Below the pieces are notes generated by a model, which saw only the letters and a list, made by a program, of their open reading frames with translations, did no database searches and was not told the DNA's origin. From assembly GCA_963556495.2 (NCBI GenBank), contig OY747722.1, forward strand, positions 20,200,001 through 20,264,000: DNA of 64,000 bases. Reading direction: 5' to 3'. Shown here one piece after another: positions 22,651-35,100 of the stretch; position 1 is the first letter of the stretch, and every line of letters starts with the position of its first letter. The position numbers and the translations under genes are program-made. Source of the stretch: Valencia hispanica. Its lineage: Eukaryota > Chordata > Actinopteri > Cyprinodontiformes > Valenciidae.

Positions 22651-24280
22651 ACTCAAGAAAAATATAAACGCAACACCTTTGTTTCTTCTCCCATTTGTCA
22701 TGAGATGGACTTAAAGATCTTAAATTCATTCCAGATACACAATATTACAATTTCTCTCAAACATTGTTCACAAATCAGTCTAAATGTGTGATAGTGAGCA
22801 CTTCTGCTTTGCTGAGATAATCCATCCCACCTCTCAGGTGTGCCATATCAAGATGCTGATCTGACATCATGATTGGTGCACAGGTGTACCTTATACTGCC
22901 CACAATAAAAGGCCACCCTGTAATGTGCAGTTTTGTCTCACAGCAAAATGCCACAGATGCCACAAGCATTGAGTGAGCGTGCAATTGGCATGCTGACAGC
23001 AGGAATGTCAACCAGCTCTGTTGCTCGTGCATTGAATGTTCATTTCTCCACCATAAGCCGTCTCCAAAGGCGTTTCAGAGAATATGGCAGTACATCCAAC
23101 TGGCCTCACAACCGCAGACCACGTGTAACCACACCAGCCCAGGACCTCCACATCCAGCAGGTTCACCTCCAAGATCGTCTGAGACCAGCCACTCAGACAG
23201 CTGCTTAAACAATTGGTTTGCATAACCAAACAATTTCTGCACAAACTGTCAGAAACCGTCTCAGGGAAGCTCAACTGCATGCTCGTCGTCCTCATCGGGG
23301 TCTTGACCTGACTCCAGCTCGTCGCCGTAACAGACTTGAGTGGGCAAATGCTCACATTCGATGGCGTCTGGCACGTTAGAGAGGTGTTCTCTTCACGGAT
23401 GAATCTCGGTTTACATTGTTCAGGGCAGATGGCAGACAGCGTGTGTGGCGTCGTGTGGGTGAGCGCTTTGCTGATGTCAATGTTGTGGATCGAGTGGCCC
23501 ATGGTGGTGGTGGGGTTATGGTATGGGCAGGCATCTGTTATGGACGAAGAACACAGGTGCATTTTATTGATGGCATTTTGAATGCACAGAGAGACCGTGA
23601 TGAGATCCTGAGGCCCATTGTTGTGCCATACATCCATGAACATCACCTCATGTTTCAGCAAGATAATGCACGGCCCCATGTTGCAAGGATCTGTACACAA
23701 TTCTTGGAAGCTGAAAATGTCCCAGTTCTTGCATGGCCAGCATACTCACCGGACATGTCACCCATTGAGCATGTTTGGGATGTGCTTGACCGGTGTATAC
23801 GACAGCTTGTACCAGTTCCCACTAATATCCAACAACTTCACACAGCCATTGAAGAGGAGTGGACCAACATTCCACAGGCCACAATTGACAATCTGATACA
23901 CTCTATGCGAAGAAGATGTGTTGCACTGCATGAGGCAAATGGTGGTCACACCAGATACTGACCGGTTCTGAGTCCCCAGACCCCAAATAAAGCAAAAAAC
24001 TGCACATTCCAGGGTGGCCTTTTATTGTGGGCAGTATAAGGTACACCTGTGCACTAATCATGATGTCAGATCAGCATCTTGATGTGGCACACCTGTGAGG
24101 TGGGATGGATTATCTCAGCAAAGCAGAAGTGCTCACTATCACACATTTAGACTGATTTGTGAACAATGTTTGAGAGAAATTGTAATATTGTGCATCTGGA
24201 ATGAATTTTAGATCTTTAAGTCCATCTCATGAAAAATGGGAGCAGAAACAAAGGTGTTGCGTTTATATTTTTGTTGAGTG
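22650..24280 (+). mobile_element. Tc1-like DNA transposon with long terminal inverted repeats, 1631 bp
   Basis: Starts CACTCAAGAAAAATATAAAC and ends GTTTATATTTTTGTTGAGTG, flanked by TA on both sides (22648-22649 and 24281-24282). The terminal inverted repeats are about 285 bp each (22650-22936 and 23996-24280) and differ at few positions, which suggests a fairly recent insertion. One transposase gene lies between them. It is inserted in the RT domain of an L2-type LINE just after the YADD box. Confidence 0.95.
22948..23961 (+). pseudogene. Tc1-like transposase, full length but with two nonsense codons
   Basis: ATG at 22948 gives a single frame of 337 codons to TGA at 23959-23961, with no frameshift. 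The only breaks are a TAA at 23206-23208 and a TAG near 23377. The N-terminal half has two helix-turn-helix motifs of the paired type (LSERAIGMLTAGMSTSSVAR, then HFSTISRLQRRFREYG). The catalytic DDE domain shows FTDESRFTLF (first Asp), LMFQQDNARPHVA (second Asp) and DMSPIEHVWDVLD (Glu, 34 residues after the second Asp in the usual DD34E layout). The enzyme cuts and pastes DNA between TIRs at TA sites. As it stands only truncated protein could be made. Confidence 0.92.
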
Positions 24281-24282
24281 TA

Positions 24283-25115
24283 TTAGAATGTCACCAGAAG
24301 ACCAAAGGCCTGTACAGGCTCTTGGCAAATGCATTGAGGAAATTAATGACTGGATGTGCCACAATTTTCTGCAGTTGAACAAAAACAAAACTGAGGTAAT
24401 TGTCTTTGGAGCTAAAGAGAAAAGATTGAAGGTCACCACAGGGCTTCAGTCCATACACCTAAAAACCACCAACCACGTCAGAAATCTGGGTATAGTGATG
24501 GACTCAGACCTAAACTTTGAAAAACACATTAAGGCAATCACAAAATCAGCCTACTATAACCTTTCAATTCAATTCAATTTCCAATTCAGTTTATTTATAT
24601 AGCGCCAATTCACAACAGATGTCCTCTCAAGGCACTTAACAAGAATTCATTTCAATACATTTATACAAACATTCCAATCAGTTAAAAAGTTTCCTATTTA
24701 AGGAATCCCAGCAGTCATTGGCATGAGGTTGGGCCCCGTTGATGCAGATTTTCCAACCACAGCAATCCTTCAGCAATCCCTCATCTTAAGAATATCTCAA
24801 GGATAAAAGATCTGATGTCTCAGCAGGACCTGGAAAAACTAGTCCATGCATTCATCTTTAGTCGGCTTGACTATTGTAACAGCGTCTTTACAGGTCTACC
24901 TAAAAAATCCATTAGGAAACTGCAGCTCATCCAGAACTCTGCTGCTCGAGTTCTCACTAAAACCAAAAAAGTGGACCACATCAGTCCAGCTCTGAGGTCT
25001 TTACACTGGCTGCCTGTCTGTCAGAGGATAGACTTCAAAATTCTGCTGCTGGTCTATAAAGCTCAGAATGGTTCAGGACCAAAATACATAGGTGATCTCC
25101 TGACCCAGTATTAAC
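24283..25115 (+). pseudogene. L2-type LINE ORF2, C-terminal part after the Tc1 insertion
   Basis: Continues the RT of 20766-22650: RMSPEDQRPVQALGKCIEEI, WMCHNFLQLNKNKTEVIVFG, then LGIVMDSDLNFEKHIKAI and AYYNL. A second insertion (24564-24787) interrupts it. It resumes with LKNISRIKDLMSQQDLEKL, VHAFIFSRLDYCNSVFTGLP, SLHWLPVCQRIDFKILLLVY and ends KYIGDLLTQY. The frame differs before and after the insertion. Confidence 0.87.
24564..24787. mobile_element. Teleost dispersed repeat (TTTATATAGCGCCAATTCAC family) nested in the LINE
   Basis: Begins with TCAATTCAATTCAATT and carries TTTATATAGCGCCAATTCAC plus a CTCAAGGCAC segment, a repeat widely seen in fish introns. It splits the LINE coding sequence between codons for YYNL and KNIS, with CTT on both sides as a possible short duplication. 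A shorter relative lies at 53255-53340. The superfamily is unknown to me. Confidence 0.6.
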
Positions 25116-25530
25116 TTACTCGACCCCTCAGGTCATCTGGATCCGCTCTTTTATCAGTTCCCAGAGTCAGAACCAGACATGGAGAAGCTGTGTTCAGCTT
25201 CTATGTTCCCACATGTCTGGAACAAACTCCCAGAAAGTCTCAGATCAGCTGAAACACGCAGTTTATTTAAATCCAGGTTAAAGACCCACCTGTTCTCAGT
25301 TGCTTTTGATTAGATGTTTATTCTAAGTTTTAAATCTGCACGGCTTCTTTTAAGATTTTTTTATTTATATATATTTTTTGTTTTTCTCATTTTAATTCAT
25401 GTTTTTTATTCCTGTACTTTTGCTTTTTCTGCACCCTGCTGTAATGCTTTTGATGTTTTATGTAAAGCACTTTGAATTGTCTTGTACCATGAATTGTGCT
25501 ATACAAATAAACTTGCCTTGCGTTGCCTTT

Positions 25531-25806
25531 GGTCAACACCGATGACCAGATTCTGTGTTCTTGTTGAAAAAAACACATGCCCACAGAGACATACAGGACA
25601 AATAACCATGGACACACACTTTCATAGCTAAAGGCAATTTAGAAAGGTCAATTAGACTAATAGTCATGTTTTTAGGCTATGGGAGGAAGCCACAGTACCA
25701 GGAGGGACCCTGCAAACTCCATACAGAAAGACCCCAGGCCAGATTCGAGCCCAGGACCTTCTTGCTGCAAGGCCACAGTGCTACCAACTTTGCCACTGTG
25801 CAGCCG
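25531..25806 (-). mobile_element. tRNA-derived SINE-like element, 5' part
   Basis: Read on the minus strand from 25806: GCACAGTGGCAAAGTTGGTA gives a degenerate RNA polymerase III A box, and GGGCTCGAATCTGG (25735-25750 region) a B box. GGAGTTTGCAGGGTCCC, CTCCCATAGCCTAAAAAC and TTTCTAAATTGCC follow, the standard order of a common fish SINE. It ends bluntly against the 3' end of the L2-type LINE. Pol III activity is unlikely given the mutated boxes. Confidence 0.65.
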
Positions 25807-25844
25807 CAAAATAACATTACATTTCAGTTAAGAAAAAAACAATG

Positions 25845-26002
25845 TTAGGTGGAAAAACAAACTACAGTTTAAGATGCTGCCGTTGTTATTAATCTAAGAC
25901 AGCTCTAAACAAATTGACTTTTAGCCTTGATTTAAAGGAATTCTCTATTTCAGCAGTTTTACAGTCTTCTGGAAGTTTGTTCCAGAAGACTGCAAAGTAA
26001 AG
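25845..26002 (-). mobile_element. L2-type LINE fragment (ORF2 C-terminus)
   Basis: The minus strand encodes LWNKLPEDCKTAEIE-like sequence followed by SFKSRLKVNLFRA, the last conserved part of L2-type ORF2. The same region is seen at 25200-25320 in the long copy. An exact 13-bp hairpin (arms 25962-25974 and 25980-25992, 5-base loop) lies within it. Confidence 0.7.
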
Positions 26003-26130
26003 GGGTCTGAAATTAAATATACACCACACTTTTCCACTTTTAAACACTATATGTACTTTTCATTCAAATTCACAATTATGTACTACTTTTTTGTCATGGG
26101 CTAAACACTGAGAGGTTAAAAAGAGCTGAT
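26003..26130 (+). mobile_element. Tc1-like transposon 3' UTR fragment
   Basis: GGGGTCTGAAATTAAATATA, CACCACACTTTTCCACTTTT and CAAATTCACAATTATGTACT resemble the stretch after the transposase stop in a common fish Tc1 family. No coding part is left. Confidence 0.55.
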
Positions 26131-29100
26131 AAGTCATTGAATTGCATTTTTACACTGTCATAAAAAGTAGTAAAATTGATTAATCCTTTGAGTCGTTCTA
26201 ATTATCATTCTGTGTGATAAATAGAGAGTGCAAATATGCATATCTGCTTTTGTATTGTGCAGTTGGATCCACATGCATCACATTTTCATCCTTTGCCTTT
26301 TCTGAAGGGAGTTAGAGAAGAAGTGACGAGAAGAGTGACTGTGCCCAGGGAAAGGGCTTTCATCCCAGGTTTATCAGAGCCAGCGCAGAGGGAGATTGTT
26401 GGCCAGTAGAGCAAGACGGCAATTGTTGTTGCCTTCGCCTCCCCCCATCAACACTGGACAACCCTTTCTCCCTCTACTAACACACATGGAGGGACAATGT
26501 GTATATTTGATAACAGGCAGGCAGAGAAACATCACATAAACACTGGGCAGAAGCATTTGGTCACTGTTGATCATTCTGTTTTCTCTCATGGTTTATTACA
26601 ACTTAAAAAAATTCTTAGTTTAAATAACATATGCATATATACACAGTCTCCAGTGCTACTGGCAGTGAATATTCACCTTTTTCTCATTTTTTGGCAAGCA
26701 ACCAGAAGACATGCTACCCACAGAGCCAGTGACGAGGACATATGCACCTCTAAATCATGTGGTATAATCACCACGCTGAGCTCCAATGAGCAGCTATAAC
26801 CATGATGGAAGACACCAGATGATCAGTGTTTAGCGGCAGAAATAATATAATAATATTTTATTTAAATAAACAGTTTGGATTGGTTTGGCAAAAAAAAGAA
26901 GATTGAAAATGTTTTTTCTTTGGCTCACATATAAAAAAACAAAACATTTGAGGGTATGCAAGACTGTCAAGAGGATTTACTGTGATAGGTAAAAAGGTCA
27001 CACTCACTGACCCATGTAGACAGGCGGACAACATACTTGTTAGGATGAAAAACGCAAGAAAGATGGAAAGGTCACCGTGTTCAAAGGTTCAAAATCCCAC
27101 CAAAGAGATTGAAAAACACAGAAACAGACGAAGACTGCTTCTTTGACAAATAAATGATTTGCTGTAAGTTTTACAACCTGAACATTTTAGATCCCATATA
27201 TTTTGCTGCAGTTTTATGATAGATTAAAAATAGCCCTAACCTCATTTGTTAGTAGCTTTTACATCCCTTCAAATGAAGTCGAGCACCAAGTCTGGTTTGG
27301 GCATATGGATGTGCCGGCTGTACGGTTCTGACCCCAGCCTCCCCTGCTCCGCGTGGCACTTGCAGGACACCTTGGGTGGTGGCGGGGGTGATGGGCTGTT
27401 TGTTTAGCTCCCTCTGTTCTGTCTAACAGCCTGGACATGGGGCATGGCATTTGTCTCTAAAGGAAATGCTCACACCAGAGATTGGCCTGGTTCACCACCA
27501 GAGCAGACCGGTATACATAAAGTATGCAAGAGGGGGAAGGTGCATATTTTCAGAAAAGGACCTGCAATAGCAGTGCAAGGCATGAGAATAATATGCACAT
27601 ACAAAATCAGTCTTTCATTCTTCCTTGCTATCCTGATGAAGCAGCATTCCAGACCAAACAACTCTCTAGATGTAAGGCATGGGCCACTTAGTGTTGTCAA
27701 GGTAATCCATGGTTTTTAGAATTTAACGTTTAAAAACTACAAAGATTTTCCATCAATTTTTCTCCATAGTTTAAAGTCATTTTACTGACATACCAGAGAA
27801 AGGACCAGATGCATCTGAGTTTTCTCTGGTTGTTTGGAGCATGGAGACATGCAGTGCTTCTCCTCCCCCACTTGTTGCTGTGCACTGCCAATCAGATGAC
27901 TGAAAGATGCCTGTTTTGTTGGGCCAATTTAGTCTCACTTCCACAGAAGATGAAGTCAGCTATTTAAAAAAAAAATTATTGTCATGAAAAATGAGCAGGG
28001 TTCGTGTGGAGACCAAAGGCATATTGTTCTGCAAATACTACAATGCAAATTTAATGAAATACCACTATCCAGATCTAAAGGTGAGACCTCAAAGAAAACC
28101 TGAAAGTGGTATCAGCATGTAAAAGCCTCATTGGTGCATCTTCCCTTTATATTTATGTCTCCTAAAAAGCTTTAACAGATTTCTTGTTAAACTCAACATC
28201 GATTGTACTTATTTCAAATGTTTTCTAAATACTTTTTATTTTTTTTTATGATGTTTTTTGGTATGGAGGTTATATACATTTATTCCTTTTATCTGCAGAA
28301 TTACCCCAAACATCTTAACTTTGTGAGTTTTAAGAATCTACAACCAGCATCTACGTTTGTTTGTTTGAATTTAGAATTATTTTGTTTTTCTGCTTTCCCA
28401 CAGCATTTGCTGTTGTACACTTGGTATCAGCCTAAAAGCACCATCAAGGTTTAAAAAAAAGTTACAATTATATATATATATATACATTTGTTAAAAATTA
28501 TCTATAATATCAACTATTAATTTTCTGTCAAGTGGATACTAAGTCAGCCCTTTTAATTTGAAGATGGTTTATATAATGCAAGATACATGGTATGGCATGG
28601 TGCAAATTAGTGACATTAGTCATAATTGGGTGTAATAGTAATTAAACACATTTTCTAGTCTAAGGTTTGTTGATTAAGTTAGATGTTGCCAATTTTAAAA
28701 TTTTATTACAACACATTTCTGAAGAATACATCTTGTTCAATCACAATTTTTCAAATATAGCAAAATATTATAAAATCACAACCAGATGTTGTTCACATTC
28801 TGAGCATAAACAATATAATAAATGGGGTTATAGTAATGTCTATTTACCTAAACTACTCATTTGAGTGGTGGTAATTTATACTTTTGTATAGGTCTAAATA
28901 AAACCATTAAAATAATTCATATATAGTATAGATAACATGGTAACAACTATAATATGCTAAATTATTTTTGCAGCTACATGAATCATTTTTGCTTTGCTGT
29001 TTTAAATAAAAGCAATTAGATCATGCTAAACATTTCTATTCTGAATGTTTGTGCAAATAACATTGTACAGTGAAACTGATATCAAAGTCATCGTACTTGG

Positions 29101-30059
29101 GAATCCCAACCCTATTATTCACATACAATTTGCCATCAACTGTGCTTTTGGTCAAACTAAAAGCACAAAACATATGGGCCCAGTGAGACACTAAAGGCCA
29201 GAAGCAGTGGGACAATTTAACACAGCCACAAGCAAAATACATGGAATAGCATTTGCTGCACCCTGAATGGAGCCCCGCGGAGTGAGTTTGCTGAGCTACA
29301 CGCACACACACTATCACAAATGCAATGTTCAATGTAAATGGTCTGAAGAGAGTTATAAATCTCTCAGTGGCCGCTGGGCAGCTGGGGTCGAGCACCCAGT
29401 GCTCTTGTCAGAATAGTGCAGCTGTGTGTGCAAAGATAGTTGGTAGTGTGGGAAACAGGGCTGCAGGGTGAAAACTCAGATTGGTCTTTGAAAAGCTCAA
29501 GTTACTTTTTTAACAGTTAACGGTCTGTTCACAATTTAACTTGTCAGTTGCTGAGAGAAAACCACTACCCCTACTCCAAATAGCTGCAATTTTAGATGCC
29601 ATTGTTTCAGCCTCAAAATACATTTTACATCCATGAAAAAAATCCTCCAAAGGCCATTATCACACCAGAAACTCAATTGGCATAATTCATCTGTACTGGA
29701 GTAAAACATTTGGCTATATGAGAGTTTAGCTTTCCAGTGTCTACCCACAGGGAGAGTTTATGGACTGCAACTGGCAGGCTAAATGCTGACACTGTCAAGA
29801 AAAAAAGCAGCTGTTTCAGCACTTTCCTCCCTCGCTAATAAATGTCTTTAATTAATTAAATGAAGCACTATCCTGAGAGCAAAACTCTTGAGAGGAGCAT
29901 TTGTACAATAACACAGAAACAGGAAGTAAGCTACAGTATTAGCTGTAAAATCTAGCTTGGATTACAGTGAAACATTAAGGCTTTCAGCAAAGGTACAAAA
30001 TGTGCATTGTGTTTTTTTTTAGATGCTCAAGTGCTGTGCATCATACTTCTTTGTGTTAT
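26131..30059. other. Intron without recognised gene or element
   Basis: No supported coding sequence. 27290-27480 is GC-richer with no motif. Very AT-rich from 28440 to 29030 with a short AT dinucleotide run near 28469-28485. Open frames here show no family signature. Confidence 0.5.
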
Positions 30060-30980
30060 TTTCCGTGGCCATTACCAGTATGACTTCTAATTGTAGAGTA
30101 CCATTCTGTTGGCTTTTAATTGTTTGGGATGTGTTTTGTTACAGCCATTCACAGGTGGACTTCCTGGTGTGCTTTGGATCATTGTCCAGCTGCATAAGTT
30201 AAGTGCACTTGGCTAAAGGTTACAAACCGATGGCTGGAGAGCCATCTAACAAATGTCCTGGTAAAGAACAGGATTCTTAGTTCCATAAATGACAGCAAGT
30301 TGTCATGTTGAAACAACAAAGTAACCCCAGATAATCACACTACCACCACTATGTTTGACTAATTGTGTAACGTTGTTTTTTCTGAAATGCTGTTTGTTCT
30401 ATGTCTGATTTAAGGGGAATGTTCCACTTTTGTCCCATCAGAGCACAGAATATTTTAAAGTTTCAGAAATCATTAAAGTATATTTTTGACAAATGAGATA
30501 AAAGCCTTTGTGTTCTGTCTAGTAATTCTTGTTCAGTCTACTTTTTTATCGTTAAATTGGTACATCTTTTTGTTTTGAATGCTCAACGTGGCGTCATTAC
30601 AGTGCTTTTAATGTAATAATGATAGGCCAGTCACTCCTAGGACAGTTCTCCACTTTGCAAGTTTTCTTTATTTGTGGATAATGGCTCTAAATGTGGATTG
30701 CAAGCCTTGGAAATGTCTTTGGAAACATTTCTCAACTGACAGATGTCAGCAGTATAGAACTTTCAGCTAACTTCATTTTGTAGAACAGATTCCTTCTAAG
30801 GAATGTCTTGTTTTTATAGTTGTGGTGGTAATTGAGATTGGTTGTGGACTTATGAAATTCAACTAAATGTTCCAAATATCATTGTGGTGTATCAGTTCAC
30901 CCAATGAAAAAAATAACAAAAAAACTTTTATACTTTTATAACTTTATATTTAGCTAATAAAAACCTGAAACCTCAGAAGG
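30060..30980 (-). pseudogene. Tc1-like transposon fossil (second family)
   Basis: Plus-strand phrases are reverse complements of a distinct fish Tc1 transposase family: GTGTGCTTTGGATCATTGTC (30160s), AATCACACTACCACCACTAT then GTTTGACTAATTG (30340-30365), TTCCACTTTTGTCCCATCAG (30424-30443, first DDE Asp region) and GATAATGGCTCTAAATG (30678s, helix-turn-helix region). AATAAAAACCTGAAACCTC near 30957 belongs to the outer 5' UTR. Many indels; not functional. Confidence 0.75.
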
Positions 30981-31600
30981 TGCTTTTTTTGTTTCTAAAA
31001 CTAGACCATGGGTTTCTCTGCTAAATTGTCAAAACATCCCTTTCAAACAGTTGTCCACATTTCTAACCACCAATAGCCAACAAGATTCCACTCTTCAACA
31101 AGAAATCATACTGCTAAAAGCCACAGGCTATAATATGATGAGGTAAGCCACACATAGCAGTTGAGCAACTAGACAAGTGTTAATATGACACACTTTGCAC
31201 CTGTCTCCACCTGGCTTTGGGGATATTATCAGCTTCCTGTGGTAGTTCACAAGCATAATTATTAAAAAGCGTCCTACTGTATTTCAATGTAGGAGGTAAA
31301 ATATGGGAAACACATTTATTGTGTGTGTGCTAAAACTGAATTGAGAGACAGCAGAATGTGAATCCTGAAATGGAACGAGGTAGAAGGAGAGCAAAATTAA
31401 TGAAGGTTGTGGGGAAGAAATATACAAAAATGGAAAGCGAAAAAAATGACGAAAGTAAAATGAGACAGAGGGATCGTTGGGGAGTCTCCCTGGATTTGCA
31501 GAATCCCCCTCAGCCTCGGGTTTCAGGCCAAAGTCACACTGACATACTTGCTGCCTGATGAGCCTTTTTCTTCCTTTTTCTTCAATACTGGAAATGATAA

Positions 31601-31653
31601 CTGTAGGTGTCCTCTGACAGTCACAAAGAACATTTGACTGTAAGCGGGTGTGC
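31601..31653. repeat. Local direct repeat, copy 1
   Basis: A 53-bp segment starting CTGTAGGTGTCCTCTGAC and ending GGGTGTGC recurs 460 bp downstream at 32061-32113 with about six mismatches. It matches no element family known to me. Confidence 0.85.
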
Positions 31654-32060
31654 TGACTTGTGTGTACACAGACAAATAATACTCTCTAAGAGATTTGCCA
31701 AGTGTAATTCGGGATTAAAGTATCATTATGGCCTTTTTAGTGTTTGTTTCAGCCAATCTGTATGTGAACACAATATTTTATGGTTCATCTGCTGTTATTT
31801 TACACCATAAAAACTGCAAAAGACTCTTTTGTTGCTTTGGCTCTTTTTGAGTACCCCATAAAATCTAGTTCACTAGTAGAACCCGATTGAACACAGCACC
31901 ACAGAAAAAAAAATGCCACTTGTTTTACATATAATTTCTTACACTGAGTGGCACCTGGCATATTTAACATGCAAATATATATTTCCTGAAATATCATCCT
32001 ATTTACCTGGTATGGCAATACATTTGTTCCCAGTTAATTTTAACTTTTTTTCTGTACAAG

Positions 32061-32113
32061 CTGTACGTGTCCTCTGACTGTCACAAAGAACATTTGACTC
32101 TATGTGGGTGTGC
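32061..32113. repeat. Local direct repeat, copy 2
   Basis: Second copy of the 53-bp segment, starting CTGTACGTGTCCTCTGAC and sharing TCACAAAGAACATTTGACT with copy 1. Confidence 0.85.
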
Positions 32114-35100
32114 ACATAAGTCATCACAGCTAAGGAGGCGACCCAAATGCCTAACCATCTCCATTGGACCAAATAGAGAAAGCTCACCAGAAACGAAATC
32201 CCCAAACTTGAAATTCTAAAAACATTTATGAAAATATATTTGCCTATTAATAGATGTTTCAGTTAGTTTAACATTCAAACTTGGCATCAATTCCACTACT
32301 CTAAGCAGATATATAATGCAGGTACATAATTTATTTGCTTGAATGAATGAAGAAAAAAAAACAAATTTTTATATGTCAATGTAAAATTTAAAATAAAAAC
32401 AAACCAAGAAAAAAAAACAGAAGTATGTCCTTCTAGTAGGTGGCGACAACCTTTATCACTTCTAAAAACACAAAGGAGGTAAATTCTGTGAAAGGGTAAC
32501 AATTCTTCTAACTTAGCTTTCTTATTTGATATGGTTAAACAGTTAATGTCAATGAGTGATTATAGCACAAGGGTGAAGACTGAGTTATCAGCAAATCCAT
32601 TAACTGTAGGGTGGCTACTTGAGTGGACAGCTTGAATAACCAGTTCGATATGAGCTTGTTACAGTTATAAAATGTAGCACATTTCTTTAAAAAACAATAA
32701 TAAATTTAGCAAGTGAATATTTTATCATTTTTTATTTCCAGTTTATGTATTGAAACCAAAATAACAAAGGATAATGTTGTAATGTAAATTACATAACTGT
32801 AATCAATCTGAATAATACAATCAAAAAGAACAATTGCTGCTTTTCTACTTAAAATGAAAATAAAAGTATACTTCAGATTTTGGTTGTAAACATCATCTTA
32901 CAGATGCTATTATCTTATCTTAAAACCGTGTTATTTACACTCAAGGGTATCATACAGTAAGAATCAAGTCCCAGTTCATGCCTAGTCAGGACACAAAGCC
33001 AGTCTCATGATGTACCGTACGCTGTGATGGTATTGTGAGTTTGTTTGAGAAAGTATGGTTCTTTACCAATGAATTAGAGGTGTAAACCCAGCACAGGATG
33101 TCCTTTTCACAAAATAATATCCATGTGCATATGACCTATGATTATTTAAAACTGTGTTCTATACATAGATGAATAGGTGGCATATCAAGTTAAGAGATTT
33201 CAATTAATTATGCTTTAAACCCTATAATTCTTAACCTTTTGTTCTGTTTACTGTTATGTTAAAACAGCTTATTAGTGATAGATTTCACAGCTGGTCACAT
33301 AATGCACCTTGTGCTTTTTTTTAGGCAAGTAAATTCCCTTTTATATCAACAACAGAAAGGAGTCATGACCTCCCACAGTTTCCTTTAATAGACATGGCTT
33401 ATTTTCTTGTATACTTCCCAGGCATCCAACAAAAATGGCACAATTCAATAAATGCACAGGGTATTATACATAATGACATAATTTTGAAATTGCAGGTTTC
33501 TGAATTAGATTCATTGGTTGAAGCTTTTAACACTGCTGGGAGATCATAGACCTTATAACACTTTTATTACTTTAGATACCTCATTTTTTAAAATTAGGAT
33601 TTCCACCATAGCCATAATTAATGTCAACAGCAGTCAACTAAACGCACATACCAAAGCTATGTAAAATGGAGACAGTATGTAAGTTGATGCCTTAGATTCT
33701 GCCTTACTGAGTTTCACTGCTGTCTGTAACAGTGTAAGATACTAAATGATGAATGAAAGCTGGCCTGATGTTTGCCTGTTCCACAATCAGAAGACAAAAA
33801 GCATGTGCTTCACCAATAATCGGTCTGAGCACATCACAATATTAATGCTACAAAACCATTCATCCATCCATGTATCCCAAATCAGCACTTTCCAGTATTT
33901 ACCAGAGTTAAACTAAAAAGTCTAGAACTGTGACATCATCAGGCTTCATTAAATAAAAAATATTGTTTATAAATGAATCAGTCTCGTTACAACTGCAAAA
34001 TCAATCTGAAGGCTAGATTCTTTAACTTCCCATTGACCAAGATTTGGGTATAATTCTCAGCATTAAACTTTAATACAATCAACACTTAGAATAGCCAGGA
34101 CTTCAACTAAAATGAAAAATATATTTTTTAAATGGTTAGGAGCTAATAATCAATGCAATCCAAAAATAAATTCCATTATTAAATAACTTAATACCTACTC
34201 CTTAGTATCTATGGTTTGTTCACTGATTAAGCAATAGAAACATAAAAAGAAAGACTCTACACTAATGCCGGCGATTGAAACTAAAATTGAATCTGATGCA
34301 TGACTGAAGCATGACTTACCTTCTAAGTAGCTAATAATTATTTGACCACTTTGGGGCACTTTTTAATTAAATCACCAGATAGTCATCGTTACATATCCAT
34401 AACAGTTATTTCACACCAAAAGTAACCCTGTTCTGAAACAGGAGGACATTGTGAATTCCACACCTTTGATGCCAATACACATGCACTATTCAGAATAGAG
34501 CACATAATGAGTGACAGATGTATTTTAATGATGTAACAGGACTTGATGTTCCACAAAATATGCTTAGTTTTCTTACATTTAGATCTGGATAACATAAATT
34601 TTTCATTCCACCAGCAGGCATAGCAAGATGGCTTTAAATCTGTCAAGAGTGTATTAGTTCCTCAGAGGAAAATATGTTTTTTTACAGTCTATTTTTGATT
34701 TTAAACTGTACTATAATCCAAGACAATAATAAAAAGGGAGAAAACCAATATTTGTAGATCTTGGAATGCTCTCTGGGGGAATTGCACCCTGTTTTAACCA
34801 GACCTAAAGTTTGACAAGAAGGTTTTGACAGAAAATCAGTACTTTCAGTGTACAACAGTTAAGTCCTCGTGAATTCAGTAAGATTTAAATTGTGTCTATA
34901 TAAAAGTATGAAGTTACTAAAACAAACTATTTTTCTGTCTATACATTTAGAAACACTGACAAAAGGTGAAACTAAAACCCAACAAAGGCAACAGAGGGGA
35001 CCTTTTGGTAAAAATCCCAATAAATCCCAATATGATTTTCAGACTAGCATCAAAATAATGCTGATCTTAGTCCCAGTCAGCAAACTCCCTCCTTAAAACG

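Larger units (their letters stand above)
19031..25530 (+). mobile_element. Near full-length L2-type LINE with two nested insertions
   Basis: Contains, in order, a 5' UTR (about 19031-19375), ORF1 with a coiled coil and an SGNH-esterase-like domain, a broken ORF2 with endonuclease and reverse transcriptase, and a 3' UTR ending TGTAAAGCACTTTGAATTG and GCTATACAAATAA (25461-25512). It is interrupted by a Tc1-like transposon (22650-24280) and by a second repeat (24564-24787). Removing the Tc1 element and one TA copy brings the RT frame back together around ADDTQIY. The LINE was already in place when both insertions happened. It lies sense to the + strand, opposite to pdzrn4. Confidence 0.88.

Noticed and set aside
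23008..23700. 230-codon minus-strand open frame across the Tc1 element
   Set aside because: It is the antisense shadow of the transposase gene, whose DDE motifs are on the + strand.
29036..29395. 119-codon minus-strand open frame
   Set aside because: Cysteine-rich by chance, no repeated spacing or domain, no neighbours supporting a gene.
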